Shown here: positions 24,657-35,917 of the stretch, in pieces
Layout: each line of letters starts with the position of its first letter
Numbering within the stretch: the first letter of the stretch is position 1
Assembly (NCBI GenBank): GCA_020064725.1
Contig: JAGTWJ010000019.1
Span: 4,712,001 to 4,776,000, forward strand
DNA: 64,000 nucleotides
DNA from: Drechslerella dactyloides
Taxonomy: Eukaryota; Ascomycota; Orbiliomycetes; Orbiliales; Orbiliaceae
Direction: 5' to 3'
Made by a program: the position numbers and the translations under genes
The notes under the pieces: model-generated
The model's database searches: none
The model's input: only the letters and a program-made list of their open reading frames with translations
What the model was told of the DNA's origin: nothing

Positions 24657-25927
24657 TCACAATCTCTTGCCCGGCACAAACGTGTAGAGCAAGACTAACG
24701 CTGCATCGAACCAGATGATCACAAGAACGACCCAGATGGCGCGCTGCATTATTATACGCCTCACGTAGGGTTCCTGAACCTTCATGAACGTCATGAACGT
24801 GTACTCGCTGTACCCTGCAAACGCAAGAACCGGGTCGAGATTATACTGGTGTGCGGCCAAGCAGTAGATGCCAATCGTGAAGGGGAGGATGAGCTGCAAC
24901 CGGGAAATGTCAGCAAAGGCCATCCACTATCGGGCACCTGAACGTCACCATGGAAAGAACATACCCAAAGTCTCGTCGTTTTCGGCTTAATGTCCAAGAA
25001 GATGAGGCAGAATCCAGCCCAGAAGGCGCCAAACATGCCCAACAACCCGACGATCAGCCGGGCCAGCGAGCTCGGCGGCACGATATTACCAAAGGCCTTA
25101 GCTCTAAGAAAACCCGGGAAGGCGTCGCGTTCCATAGCTTGGAACACATAGTCCTTCGCCTCGTCGAACACCTCTGGGTCATCGCGGCCGTCTACCTCGA
25201 TCGCATGCGAGATGCTAGCGAGGATCTGCTCGGGAAGGACGATCTCGCGCTCCGCGCCACGCAGCAGGTACGTGTAAAGGATCTTTTCAGCTGAGGCCCT
25301 TATATCGGCTCTAGCGACGGTGTGCTGCGGAGAACCTGATGACGTCTGCTCGGGCGTGGAGAAGTAGGATGGCCGCGCGGGGTTCATATCCCCGCCGCCG
25401 CCGGGGCGGGAGCTGCCGGCCTGCGGGGCGTATCCGGGGATCGTGACCGCGTGCGTAGTGTTGTCGTTTCGCAGGAACGCGGACAGGCGCTGGTCGTCGT
25501 TCTTCTCGCTGCTCTCATCGTCGCCGACGCCAAGGTGCTCCAGCGCGCCCGAGGACCGCTTGCTGCCAGACTTGTTGAGGTCGGGCGTGGACACGAGCAC
25601 CGACCTACGGAGTTCGCGCACGTAGTGCCGACACAGCGACATATGCTGGGAGACATCGAGCCTGGAAATGCGCGCGTTCAGTCAGCCATGAATGCTCAAC
25701 CGGACCAATCGCCATCCATCCATCAATCGATCCACTACCCCCTCACGACATAAGCTTGACCCGACGTACCAAAAGTCCAAATAGTCAACAGAGTGCTGCT
25801 GGTCCCGCATGTAGATGTAGAAGGAGAACAGGTCGACAGGCGGTCTCGTCCTCCTACTAAGAACCTCGAAGAGAGTCGGCAACCTATCCCGCTCGATGAT
25901 CTCGACGCTATCCGTGTTCCTCGCCAT
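24657..25927 (-). CDS. Rax1-like bud-site/polarity protein (RGS-type domain, membrane helices)
   Basis: Three exons, 25927-25770, 25661-24965 and 24893-24657, encode 363 residues; the introns are 108 and 71 bp. The N-terminus (LPTLFEVLSRRTRPPVDLF, VDYLDFWLDV) is the start of an RGS-like fold. It is interrupted by a Ser/Gly-rich insert (about 75-140) and resumes with AEKILYTYLLRGAEREI and FGNIVP near 225. Three to four membrane helices follow, including LARLIVGLLGMFGAFWAGFC, LILPFTIGIYCL and AIWVVLVIIWFDAALVLLY. This layout is that of fungal Rax1, which by family knowledge marks division sites together with Rax2 at the plasma membrane. The ATG at 25925-25927 begins MARNTDSVEI; only a non-ATG codon precedes it in frame. 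The exon 2-3 junction (TTRLW|LILPF) keeps the helix intact. Confidence 0.8.
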
Positions 25928-26944
25928 CGTGAATTGCAACCGCGATACCGGTATCAGGTCTTATTCTGACAGGCGAGCGAGCGAGCAGCAGCTAGCGACG
26001 GTTATATTCCTCGAGGCGTGCCGTTTGGGGTTTGGGCGACCCGAGATGGCGTCACTGTGCGTACGTGCGTCCGTGTGTGCGTTTGGGAATAGGGAAAAAA
26101 CACACACAAGCGCGCCCCTGATCGAGGGCCAGGGGTGTTGAGACTGTCGGCCGGTCGCAGCTGGGAGATTGATCGGAAACGAGGGACGGAGACGGCGATG
26201 CGGGAATTCGGAGAGAGGAGGGGAGGCGAGGTTGACGAGCCTGCTGTCAGCGACGGCTTCTGGCGGAGGAGAGGCCGAGAGGGCTGATGATGGCGATTGA
26301 TGATGGAGGAGCGATGGTGGGTGGTGGTGAGGTTGCAATAGCAGCGCTGCGCTAACACGTTAGCACAACGACTGGTGTGGGCCCCCCAGCCAGGGGAAAT
26401 TTCGGCCAACCAGCCAACCAGGTGCGAATTTTCGCATCCAACAGCGTTTAGCCATGTTGGTTGGTTCCTCAGGTCACGTCGCCGGAACCCGGTTTCACTC
26501 CGCTCGCAACGGAAGGTCGCCTCGCTGCGTCAATGGCGCGGACGGCGGGAGCCATGGTCGTGGTTCGCTCGATCGCGGAAAGAGGATGGAAGCATTGCAT
26601 TCGGGAATATGACACAATCGCTGGAAAAACAGGCTTCCGGAAGTTCAGGCAAGACAGTCATGGCAAGCAGCGAAATTATATATTACAAGAAACTAGACTC
26701 TGTCGATAAAAGTACCGTGTGTACTGTTGTGCAATCTCAGCCCGAAAGGAAAAATATCCATCGCAAAGCGCCGGGAAGTCGACCAAAGCACACGCATGTT
26801 GGAGAAATGGCAGGACACTGTATATAGCGAATAACTAAACCCAAATGATGTTTGTTCTCCCCAGGGTACCCACTCCTCGCTTTCTGAAAACTAGAGAAAA
26901 AATTCGACGGCAGGAAACAAGGAACCGGAAAAGGCCCCGTTCGA
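25928..26944. other. Intergenic between RAX1-like and RMD8-like genes
   Basis: The promoter side of the RAX1-like gene is GC-rich. ORFs on both strands here are short and show no recognisable motif. No RNA gene was seen. Confidence 0.5.
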
Positions 26945-29085
26945 CTACGGGTGTTCCCGCTTTAAGATGCTGAACCGCAGTGTCACCTCGCCTAGAGTGA
27001 CCATGATGGAAACGATAATGAGGATGATGATAATCCACGTGATTCCTTGACGAACGGGCACCTGTCAGCATTTTGATCGCGAAATGTTGGATGCACGTGG
27101 AATACTCACTCGACATGTTGCTGTCTGCGATCGAGTCCGCCAAGATGCTCGCCAAATCGAGGAAGACCTTGCACCTCTCGTTGAGAATCAACACCCGCTG
27201 CTTGATCTCAAGATACTCCCTCACGGCAGAATATAATGGATGCAACCCGGGCTCCGCTGTTCTTCAAGTCAGCACACTAAACATATCAATCACCGGTTCA
27301 GAACTGGGGTGGGAACTCACAATCCCAGAAGAATTCAGGGGTGTCAAGCGTGTTACTCGACAGGTTGACATCGACACGAAGTTTGAACAGCTTGCCGCTC
27401 ATCTTGAGCACATCCTCCCGCTTCATGCCGAGTGTGCCATTCAGAGCGAGGCTCTTGGGAACGTCCTCGACCTCCTTCATCGTCAGGGCCATTCGCTCTT
27501 CGAATCTGCTCAGCTTGGTGCTTTGAGCGACTGCGTGCGACATGGCCAACTTGATCATATGATTACCGGAGCGGAGCGTAATCATGTCGTTGAAAATCTG
27601 TATCACTGTTAGTCACCGTGTCGGGCTGGTGTCGCGTATATATTAAGGGTCACATACACGAGGCCGCGTCGTCCGTGGAGAGTACTCGAAGTGGAATTGC
27701 TCCGTCTCGTACTCATCCACCTGCAACGGCTGTATCGCAAATGGCATCTTCTGAGGCGTCTTTGCGAATGCTAGATCGGCGAGAATATCCTGCACTCATT
27801 TGTCAGCATCCGGGCCCTTGCCTACGTCATATCCAATATCGCAAACGCACCTTCTCCTGACGTTCCGTAAAGTTCCAAAATACGGCTACACCGTAAGAGA
27901 ATATATACAGCTCGGCAAACGAGTCGGCCTCGGGGGCATCTGGCGGTTCGGGCGAAAATGTATTTCTCGAATGGCCGTTACTACCAAGCCGTTCGTCGTA
28001 GTCTCCACCCTTCGGGCTCAACGGGGTCTCCGCAGTTGGGCTATCGCTAAGGCCTGATATCCGCCGGTCCGGATCTATCATACCGATATCATCCGACACT
28101 CTCCTCCGGCCGGTTCTACCGCGGAAATATTCTTCATGGTAGTCCCGCTGCTCGTTTCTCTCAATCTGCATGTCGAGGACCGCCCTGCCGCCGGGATTCT
28201 TCAAGATGGGGCTACCCTTCACTCTGTATCCTCCCGAGCCGGGCAAGAGCGGCAGATGGTACGCGCAGTACAGACATTCGTCATACAGCTTTGTCCGCGC
28301 CGCATGCTGCTCCTTCATGAACCTGGCGATAGCCATCAGCCGCCATGATGACGCCGTGCAGAAGGCCGTCACCCGCGAAAGCTTCTCGGCTCGCCGGTTC
28401 TTCGGCAGCCGCTCGGCGTACGACTTCCTCGGCGTGCCATCGGGTCCACGTGACTGACTCCTTTCGGTTGCCTCGTCGTCTCGCAGGGGCGCCTGATTGT
28501 TGTCCTCGTCGTAGTCCCAGTCCGGCCGCGGCTTCTGTGAGTCCGGCAGCAGCACGAGCTTCTCGGTGACCTTGCTGGAGCGTAAGGGTAGGTTTGTCTG
28601 GTTCACGACCTTCTGCTTCTTGACCGGGCGAGGCACGCCGCTGAGTCTTCGCGTGGTGGGCTGCGGCGCGTTGGGGTCTCGCGGTCGAGGTGGAGGGGTC
28701 CGTGACTGGCCCGATGGAATCTCGCTGGACTGCTGGAGAATGTTGTCGATGGTGACATGTCGTATTGTTGGCCGGCGAACGATGGAGGGGCGGTTGCGTA
28801 GGTCTCTAGCATCCGTTACCTAAAAGAATGTTCGGTCGATGGGTGCGTGGCGTGGGTTGAGATTAGCCTGTGGACAAAACATTTGAATGAAAGAAAGAAA
28901 GTGTGATATGGCGAGAAGCTTTAACGGGCTTTCCAGGAATGAAGAACAGCAGATGGCACGGGAGAGGAACTCTCGGTATGAAAATGGTAGGCAGCGGTAG
29001 ATCAGGGACGCAAGGGGTGGGGGCCGGTGCAGCGTACTAGGACAGTTGGCCGTCGTTTCGGTATTGGCGGCGGGATGGACATCAT
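26945..29085 (-). CDS. RMD8-like DUF155 protein (Rmd1/RMND1 family)
   Basis: Minus-strand exons 28819-27851, 27789-27658, 27597-27321, 27256-27110 and 27045-26945 join in frame. A likely 48-base first exon 29085-29038 (MMSIPPPIPKRR) precedes a 218-bp intron. The total is about 557 residues. The N-terminal third is basic and Pro/Arg-rich. The DUF155 domain (about 315-490) has ELYIFSYGVAVFWNFTERQE, FHFEYSPRTTRPR|IFNDMITL and PGLHPLYSAVREYLEIKQRV. A C-terminal membrane helix (RITWIIIILIIVSIMVTLGE) is typical of the family. Yeast relatives (Rmd1, Rmd8, Sif2-type) are membrane proteins with poorly defined roles; animal RMND1 is mitochondrial. All internal introns are 60-64 bp with GTGAGT, GTATGT or GTGCGT donors. 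Exon 1 and the last acceptor (TCAAG|GA) are inferred from phase and family pattern. Confidence 0.8.
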
Positions 29086-30235
29086 GGAGGCCGTCTGGAG
29101 GGAAGTTCGTCCCTGGCGAGTCGTCCGTCAAACGGGAAGTCCCGCTGTAAAAGATAGAAAGAGAGCAGTCGAGACCGAGCGACTGCGAGAACAAGACGGA
29201 GCAGTCCCTTCTTCGGCGGTTCCGTACGTTGGGAGATGTGGGCCGGACGACAGCGGGCTGTTGTGACGGGAATGCCGCTTGTACCTGTTTACCAGTCTAG
29301 GCCCATTGCACATGAACCAGACGACAACGGCAAGGTTCCTTCGATGACGATGGCGAGCTGTGAACTTTGGCGACGGGTGAGTTCTGACGGCGACGACGGG
29401 CTGGAAAACGGGATGGCCGGCGAGTGTCGCGGCGAGGACATGCGGCTACACGGACTGCGAGGCGGCCTCGGATGTCGTTCTGGCGATGGTGATGTGAATG
29501 TTGACGTTGCGCTTGTTCGGCCGTTGGCGATGATGAAATTTGGCGTTTTCTCCCGCAGCGAAGTCGGCCGGAAAAATTCCAGGAGCCAAACCGCCAAAAT
29601 TGTTCCCGTTCACAGGCTCACGAAACCCGCGCAAACCGCTCGGCGGCCTCAGAGGGCGGGCTGGGGCCCTCGAATCGGGCATGCATTCCACAGCGGTCGC
29701 TCTGGGCAGGCTTATCCGAGCACGGCAGGCGGGAAACCTCCGCTCGGGCGGGTGCTTTTGGCGGATCGAGCGTGATGTATCGAACGAGGAGCGGGAACAG
29801 CCACATGTTTGTACGAACGTATACACGGCATGTGGACGTGCACGGTACTTGTGCGTCTACCGATCGTACGTATCACAGACTACACGTACCCGTCGTATCA
29901 CCACTACGCGGGAGCCGATGCAACGGAAGCCCGCCTGAACATGATATAGATTATAACGCAGGCTGAAGGACTTTTATTTTGGCCGTAGTATTCTTTTGGT
30001 TTCATTCTCTCGATGTTAAGTTACATACATGAATGCAGCAACCAGTGACTTTTCCATAACATAGCATAAAACAAATAGGCCCCATTCGTTGATTCCCTTC
30101 CAACAATGTTCGTTCGATTGATTGGCTGGTGTTTGTGGATGAGTCGCGAGGGGGGGGATTGGTTTCATTCATTCATTGTTAAATGTAGATAGATGAACAG
30201 GCCACGAGAGAGAAAGATCTCGAAAAGCACAGCAT
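29086..30235. other. Intergenic, GC-rich then AT-rich
   Basis: Covers the upstream flank of the RMD8-like gene and the 3' flank of cyclophilin. Long ORFs around 29236-29938 overlap each other on both strands and look compositional. No gene is supported. Confidence 0.5.
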
Positions 30236-30724
30236 CTAGACGGTGCCGGAGGAGGTGATGGTGACCGTCTTCTTCGGCTTACCGCTCTGGGAACCCTGCT
30301 TCTCGATCGCCTTGACGAGGTCCAAGCCCTCGACGACCTCGCCAAAGACGACGTGCTTGCCATCGAGCCAGCTGGTGACAACGGTGGTGATGAAAAATTG
30401 GGAGCCGTTGGTGTTCGGGCCGGCGTTGGCCATGGAGAGCAGACCTGGCTTGGTGTGCTTGAGCGAGAAGTTCTCATCAGCGAACTTCTCGCCGTAGATG
30501 GACTTGCCACCGGTGCCGTTGCCGCGGGTGAAGTCACCACCCTGGAGCATGAAGTCTGGGATGATGCGGTGGAAAGAAGAGCCTGCGTAGCCAAAGCCTG
30601 GCTGGCCGGTGCAGAGCTGACGGAAGTTGTCGGTGGTCTTGGGGACAACGTCATCGTAGAGCTTGAAGACGATGCGGCCCGCCGGCTGGCCGTCGATGGA
30701 GATATCAAAGTAGCAGTTGGACAT
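30236..30724 (-). CDS. CPR1: Cyclophilin A, cytosolic peptidyl-prolyl isomerase
   Basis: Single uninterrupted exon of 162 residues, the usual length for cytosolic cyclophilin, with no signal peptide. Catalytic and cyclosporin-binding signatures are present: FHRIIPDFMLQGGDFTRGNG (including the catalytic Arg), MANAGPNTNGSQFFIT, and SWLDGKHVVFGEVVEG with the Trp needed for cyclosporin binding. By family knowledge it isomerises Xaa-Pro bonds and assists folding in the cytosol and nucleus. The start is the ATG at 30724 (MSNCYFDISIDG), preceded by a purine/pyrimidine-skewed leader typical of highly expressed genes. Most fungal CPR1 genes have introns; this one appears to have none in the coding part. 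Confidence 0.96.
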   Translation of the reverse strand: MSNCYFDISIDGQPAGRIVFKLYDDVVPKTTDNFRQLCTGQPGFGYAGSSFHRIIPDFMLQGGDFTRGNGTGGKSIYGEKFADENFSLKHTKPGLLSMANAGPNTNGSQFFITTVVTSWLDGKHVVFGEVVEGLDLVKAIEKQGSQSGKPKKTVTITSSGTV

Positions 30725-31386
30725 CTTGACGGTTGAGCGAGAGTAGTTCTTGCAGAAAAAAGTGTCTGGAATGAGAGATCTGATGGGCCTTGACGGTCAA
30801 TTGGATGATTTTGGGGGGTGATGAGATGAGGAAGAGGATGGTGGACGGGGGAAGAGAAGAGAAGAGGGGTAAGAAAACTTCGGAGCGGGGCAGGCCTCTT
30901 CGGCTGAGCGGGGCATCTGGAACTTTCGTCAATGGCAGCAGCGATGACGCGCACGTGTTGCTGGACCCTCTTGGCGCGGCTTTTATCTTTTAACTTCAAG
31001 CTTCACCGGCCGCGATGCTCGCGAGCTGGAGCCCGATGATGATGCTGCATCGTGTCTACGGCTCGTAAGGGTGAGCGGTCTGCGGTCTACAGATCGATAC
31101 CGTGATGGGAAAGAAACACTGTCGATGGGTTCTGCTCGATTGTGGTACCTGAGTCTTTATAGAATAGCACTAGACTGGAAGCTTAGCCGGTGTACCCAAC
31201 CGCCTCCGGCCTCATGATCAAACGACATCGATGCGCCCACCCTTCTAGCACTCTGATCTTCACAGCCTAGCATACATGCATGTCCTCCCGAACCATACAC
31301 GACAATGCACCATCCAAGTTGGTCCCGTTGTAGTCGATTCTTAGCCTCGCCGGGCCGCTCGACAGGTATGTGTTCGCGTCTCGCAG
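30725..31386. other. Intergenic, cyclophilin upstream region
   Basis: Holds the upstream flank of cyclophilin and the 3' flank of family member B. CT-rich stretches on the minus strand (30740-30890) fit a strong promoter. Nothing coding recognised. Confidence 0.5.
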
Positions 31387-32031
31387 CTACATTTCGTTCT
31401 TGGTACTCGATGCTGCGAGGCCATCACTCGGAGGAATCGGCAGATCATTAGTAAGTGCCCTTGTGAGCGTGGCCACAAACAGAGCAACTGCGAGCGCCAC
31501 TGCCACAGGTACGAACGCGGTGATCAGAATCTTTGCGAAGAGCGTGAATTCGAAATCGACATCCAACGGTCCCGTTTCCCCGGCCAAAACCGCGGGATGG
31601 ACCCTATGCGTGTCAGGAGCACCGGGGGGCAAGGTGGGCGGAATGTTGAATGGCTGTGCACCTGGATCATCTCGCTGCAGCCTGCATGTTAGTGCTGAGG
31701 TTCTCTAGATGGGCCGATGCGTCTGCTGGCGGCCGGCCGGTGTACTCACCCGGAAGGTTATACGCTCCTCACGATACATCAGCTTGACAAAAAATGGACG
31801 ATACGTCCTCATATCGATCACGTACCGACGGTCCGGGATGTTCGGTGTGTTCAACCAGAAATTATGCAGCGTCATGGATACCGACTCGAACCTTGCCAGT
31901 TTTGAGATCCAGAGCAGTCCGTCCCGCTTGCAATTTAATGCTTTGTACGGCGTGTCCCATTTAAAGCTGTTGGGATACCGGAATCTGGCCTGAAGGGTCC
32001 TCGTTCCTTGGATTTGATTGTTGGCTGCCAT
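31387..32031 (-). CDS. Small membrane protein of the unnamed family (member B)
   Basis: Two exons, 32031-31750 and 31674-31387, encode 189 residues; the 75-bp intron has a GTGAGT donor and a CTAAC branch site. The first exon carries DRRYVIDMRTYRPFFVKLMY and ends EERITFR just before the intron, the same phase-0 position as in the other members. The second exon is Pro-rich at first (IPPTLPPGAPDTHRVHP), then has one helix (ILITAFVPVAVALAVALFVA), and ends polar. It lies in the same orientation as, and just downstream of, member C, which suggests local duplication followed by strong divergence. The acceptor could be either of two adjacent AGs; I chose the one that keeps the frame. Function unknown. 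Confidence 0.65.
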
Positions 32032-32327
32032 CGCTGTGAGATACAGTCTGAACCCTAGGTTGATGACCGCTTTGGTGACGAGGCTACCGTTATATGTGCC
32101 GAAGGAGTTTCCAATTAAGAGTCGATGATGCCTCTTGTGGTGGTTCGGATCAAAAAGGCTATAGCCTCGACATACTACTACGGCTGTAGATATCGGATAT
32201 GTGGTATCATATTATGAATTCATAAAGTATACTGTGAGTGTCATGTTTACATGCATCTCCAGCATCGATCGCCAGCAGCCACAAACTACCTAATCACACA
32301 AACTAATCACACGTAATTATCATCCGC

Positions 32328-32976
32328 CTACTGCTTGCCCTTCGCCGATTTCGTCTTTTTGAACTCAGCAACCGCCTGAATGGAAGTAATCACAATCACG
32401 ACAATCGCGGCAATGATGGCCATGAAGAGCGTATACGGTCTGACCCCAGCCCGGGCAAGCCGCGATTGCAAATTCATTTGTAGGTGTTGATCTTTCGCTC
32501 GCGTCACAGAGTCGTGGATGCGATAATTCTGCCGAGACGGGTACTTGGATAGCGGAACGGTATATACCTGTAGCGGGCTGTTGGCGTCATCATTCATGTG
32601 TCGATACTGTCCGTGTGATATTATACCGCCGGCCGTCAGCATCCTGGCATCTCGGCTTTTGCTGGGACTGAGCTGCTATAGATTTGGTTCGAAACGGCAT
32701 ACTTACAGTGAGCGTCGCCTCTGACTCCGTGTAAATTAAGTTCCTGATGCCGAAGGGCCGGTAATGTTCCCTGATTTCTTCGAGATACTGACGATCCGAA
32801 ACGTCGGCTGCCTTTCCCTGAGGTGCCTGCAGTGCTGGAATGATGATACCGTCTATCCTGAGCTGCATGATCTTGCTGAGCCAGGGGCACCATTTGGACC
32901 AGTCTGGCAGCATGCCTGAGTAGTCGATCGTGACATTGAGTGTTCGCGGCTGTGGTGTAGCTATAGCGGCACTCAT
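32328..32976 (-). CDS. Small membrane protein of the unnamed family (member C)
   Basis: Two exons, 32976-32707 and 32606-32328, encode 182 residues; the 100-bp intron has GTAAGT and a GATGCTGAC branch region. The product starts MSAAIATPQPRTLNVTIDY, contains DRQYLEEIREHYRPFG, and ends exon 1 with ESEATLT. Exon 2 opens YRHMNDD, aligned with YLREL in member A and HLRED in member D. It holds one helix (PYTLFMAIIAAIVVIVITSI) and a Lys-rich tail (KKTKSAKGK), which points to a cytosolic C-terminus. A longer in-frame start exists at 33114, but the 32976 ATG matches the short N-termini of the relatives. Exon 2 is 279 bp, exactly as in member D. Function unknown. Confidence 0.65.
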
Positions 32977-33860
32977 GGCTGCAGGGCGATGGTTGCGGAT
33001 GGCGTAAGTTTGGGTCTCGAAATTGATGAGGGGGGGGATGCGATCGAGCTTGTGGGTCGCAGGATTGGGGACGAGGGTTTCCGGAGGGCATTCCATTCGA
33101 GGGAATTCGAACATTTATGTGTAGACTTTTGGTCGTGCCATGATGATCCCTGGCTATCAACTGACGGATATCCGCAAGTATCATACGATATATGCAATCC
33201 AGTCTAGCAGTTTATTGACCCTTCCAGGTGACTAGAGCGTCTCGAATACCTGGCGCATATACTATACTGTTCACGTCTGCTCGCCCCAGACTTCAGGTGC
33301 AGGTTTTCCTCAAGCGTTTACAGAAGGCAGAAAGTCAACATGCTGATTCGTATGACCCGTTTGAGGATCCTAGCGATGAATCTTAGAAGTCCCGGTATGT
33401 CCTCTTCTTCTCAGCGTGATTGTTGAAAATGAAGGCCATATCATTGTCTTGTAAGCCAGAATGCCAGCCATATTATCTCAAAAAAAAAAAAGAAAAAAAA
33501 AAAAAAACAGAGACTAGAGAAAACAACGAAGAGAGCAAGACTACTGTCACGGTAATCTTCCAGTCCACTAGAAATAGACCTTTACTTCTCGCATTTTCTC
33601 TCTCGTAACAGTCGTGTGAATTCTGGTTGACGATTTTAGGGTTTGCGCGTATCCTGATTGAAAATATCACTCGAGGACTTTGACTTTAAATTTCGTGGGT
33701 TCGCCGCCCCTGTCGGGGCGCTCAGCAAAAAGATTGAATGCTGAGCGCGAGAACATTTAGAGGCGAAGGAAAATCAAGCTGATGTCAGCCTACGGCCGGA
33801 GTGACTCGAGGTTTGACTGCGGGGAATCCAAGATGTACGATAATTAGACGTACGAGCAGT

Positions 33861-34091
33861 TCAATCTACTCTCCTGGTAATGTTTATCATAAGGATCCAA
33901 TTCGGATAACGAGACCGTATTTCATCCAGTTGCATCGCATCGCGAATCGGCGCTACCCAGTGTAAACGGCGAACCTGCATTGGAATGTATATTATCTCGA
34001 TAAATGTGTATGCCGGTAAGAGTGTCTGGTAATAGAAGCTGACGGCGAGTATCTTCGTCTGGTAGACGACTTCAGCCCTGCCATATATCAT
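33861..34091 (-). pseudogene. Relic first exon of the unnamed membrane-protein family
   Basis: An open stretch ends DEIRSRYPNWILMINITRR, which lines up with the pre-intron block of members A-D (DExRxxYPP..., then INIT/YNFT). Upstream of it, IEIIYIPMQVRRL corresponds to the LxxLxVPxL core. The expected GT donor after the block is absent and no matching second exon was found, so it looks like a truncated copy. Confidence 0.45.
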
Positions 34092-34275
34092 CTAGTATAC
34101 CACTGTCTGGCGTCAGAGTTCGAGTCTGGATCTCTGGACTGCAATATTATGTTAGAGGTGACTAAGGCGCCTTGTGTACATACGCGGCTTAAGGGGTCTC
34201 TAGCAGGCGGATCAGAGAGATGGGATGGGCCGGATGGAGCTGGCTATCGCAGTATACGATTAAGTAATATTGAAC

Positions 34276-34345
34276 GCCCCAACTGCAACTCTTCGCCGGG
34301 TAAAGTACGGCAGTCTGGTTCACGAGACAAGCCGCAACTGCGACT
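34276..34345 (+). mobile_element. Mini-insertion, copy 5, with long imperfect duplication
   Basis: The 40-bp insert 34291-34330 starts CTTCGCCGGG and ends with the core GTCTGGTTCACGAGACAA. It is flanked by 15-base repeats that agree at 13 positions (34276-34290 and 34331-34345, both of the form GCCSCAACTGCRACT). Hairpin 1 is GCCG/CGGC; hairpin 2 is GTCT/AGAC. The last 33 bases of the insert match copy 1. Confidence 0.75.
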
Positions 34346-34986
34346 TTCTGTTGCTGAGCGAGCTGATCCCGCAGGAATTTGTGGTGATCTTGTGCAAGCT
34401 GCGCGAGTGTGTTGACGAACAAAAATACGACAGTCTGTAGGGTTGGTGCGTTGCCAGGCTTTGCTAGTGTCGAGACTGGGGTTGGTGCACGCTTCAGCAC
34501 CACGAACACGCTCGTCTCGATCGAGCTGGAGACTGGGATACGCTACACACGTTACCGGCCATCAGACTGCACCTTCGTGCGTGATGATCTGAAAAACAAA
34601 TGTTCCGCATTTCTCATTACGATCCTAAAATTTTCTTCTGTAAAAGTCACTTGGCTACGACTGATCGACTGAAGTCAACTCTTTTAGGTTTTTCTCGCCG
34701 TGATATACGTGATTTATAAAGATGTATGTATATTGAATTTCATCTCGTTTTAAACGGTTTGTAATACTCTCAAATCGACTGGAGACACTACGTCGTGATG
34801 AAGTTGACGGTTTGCATCCAAGTAGTAAGCTACGTAGAGAACTCGCATGTCCCGAGCTTAACCGATTAATTAAGCTTCGGAGCACGTAACCTTTATTTTT
34901 TTTAACGTGCAAAACGTGCGCTACTCTCTCGTAACGTATAAATCTTGATCATACCCCAAACCCTTGTGGTCCAGGCGTCCGACACC

Positions 34987-35604
34987 ATGGATCTAAACGA
35001 GGGCACCTCGCGGCGCCAACAGCTACCTGCCCTCCATGTCACATTTTCGTATAAGACTTATTTAAATTTACCATTCCGTAAATTGGTCGGCCTCAGGACT
35101 CTCTCTGTTCCCGTGCTCGCCGGCGGCACCGATATGAATATCCTGGACAGCGAATATTACGACCGGATAAGCACGTACTATCCCCCATCTGTGTGGTTTT
35201 TTTATCGTGAGGGGGAATACAACTTTACAGTAAGCCATTTTCGCAGTTCGCTCACCGTGAGCTGTCGCGACTGTACATGTTATTTGCGATTGGATATCGA
35301 TAGCTGGCATCATGGGTACCTGGGTGCGTGCTGTATTTGACACTTGCAGTATTTAAGAGAACTTGGAAATGAAAGATCCATAACCAGCTACATCTTTACT
35401 CCTGGCGATTCATTCTCTAGTAACGAAATTCACTCGGCGGTTAGGACGGGACGGGCAAAGGAGTTGCATGTTGAACTTGTGACGAAACGCAGCTTTAAAC
35501 AGCTTTTATTCGTTGGATTCATGATGTGTGTTATTGTGGTGGGCGGTGGTGGCAGTTTCCTCATAGGTCGATTGGCAGTGCGTGCACAAAGGCTTCAGTT
35601 ATAG
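34987..35604 (+). CDS. Small membrane protein of the unnamed family (member A)
   Basis: Two exons, 34987-35229 and 35350-35604 (120-bp intron, GTAAGC donor, TTGCAG acceptor), encode 165 residues, starting at ACCATGG. Exon 1 has the family core LPFRKLVGLRTLSVPVL, then DSEYYDRISTYYPPSVWFFY, and ends GEYNFT at the conserved intron. Exon 2 opens YLRELGNERS, carries GRAKELHVELVTKRSFKQ, then a helix with a glycine run (MMCVIVVGGGGSFLIG) and a short basic tail. This is the clearest member and the best guide for aligning the others. It is convergent with the MFS transporter downstream. No named domain recognised. Confidence 0.68.
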
Positions 35605-35917
35605 CTAATAGTAAAGCACGCAAAGTTGCAAAGCTAAAGAGCATATTGCATTGTATAAGGAGGGAGTACCACTACGTGGTAATAGTCATCGTTGTCATGC
35701 ATTATTGAATGTATTGTAAATTCATTGCCTATATACATGGGTGTTTAATCGTTTTTGTTTCTATTTCAGCCATATGCGTTCTCATTGGTTTTGTACGTAG
35801 TTCAGAGATGGTGGTATGTCAGTCGACCGGCTACCTCGCGGCCTCGAGCTCGCAGCCCGATATATAGGGAATCTCAATCCTACATATAGTTCGCGTGCAG
35901 CTGGGTATCGGTATATC

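Noticed and set aside
28596..28608. GTCTGGTTCACGA, 13 bases identical to the mini-element core
   Set aside because: It lies in RMD8-like coding sequence (reverse strand reads VNQT), lacks the AGAC arm, and has no flanking duplication; treated as chance.
29236..29938. Overlapping long ORFs upstream of cyclophilin
   Set aside because: Several frames on both strands are open at once, which indicates GC-rich composition and not coding.
34085..34140. tRNA-like pieces (CTAGTATACCAC, AGTTCGAGTCTGG)
   Set aside because: A-box and B-box-like words occur, but no cloverleaf can be drawn: the T stem pairs at only two positions.
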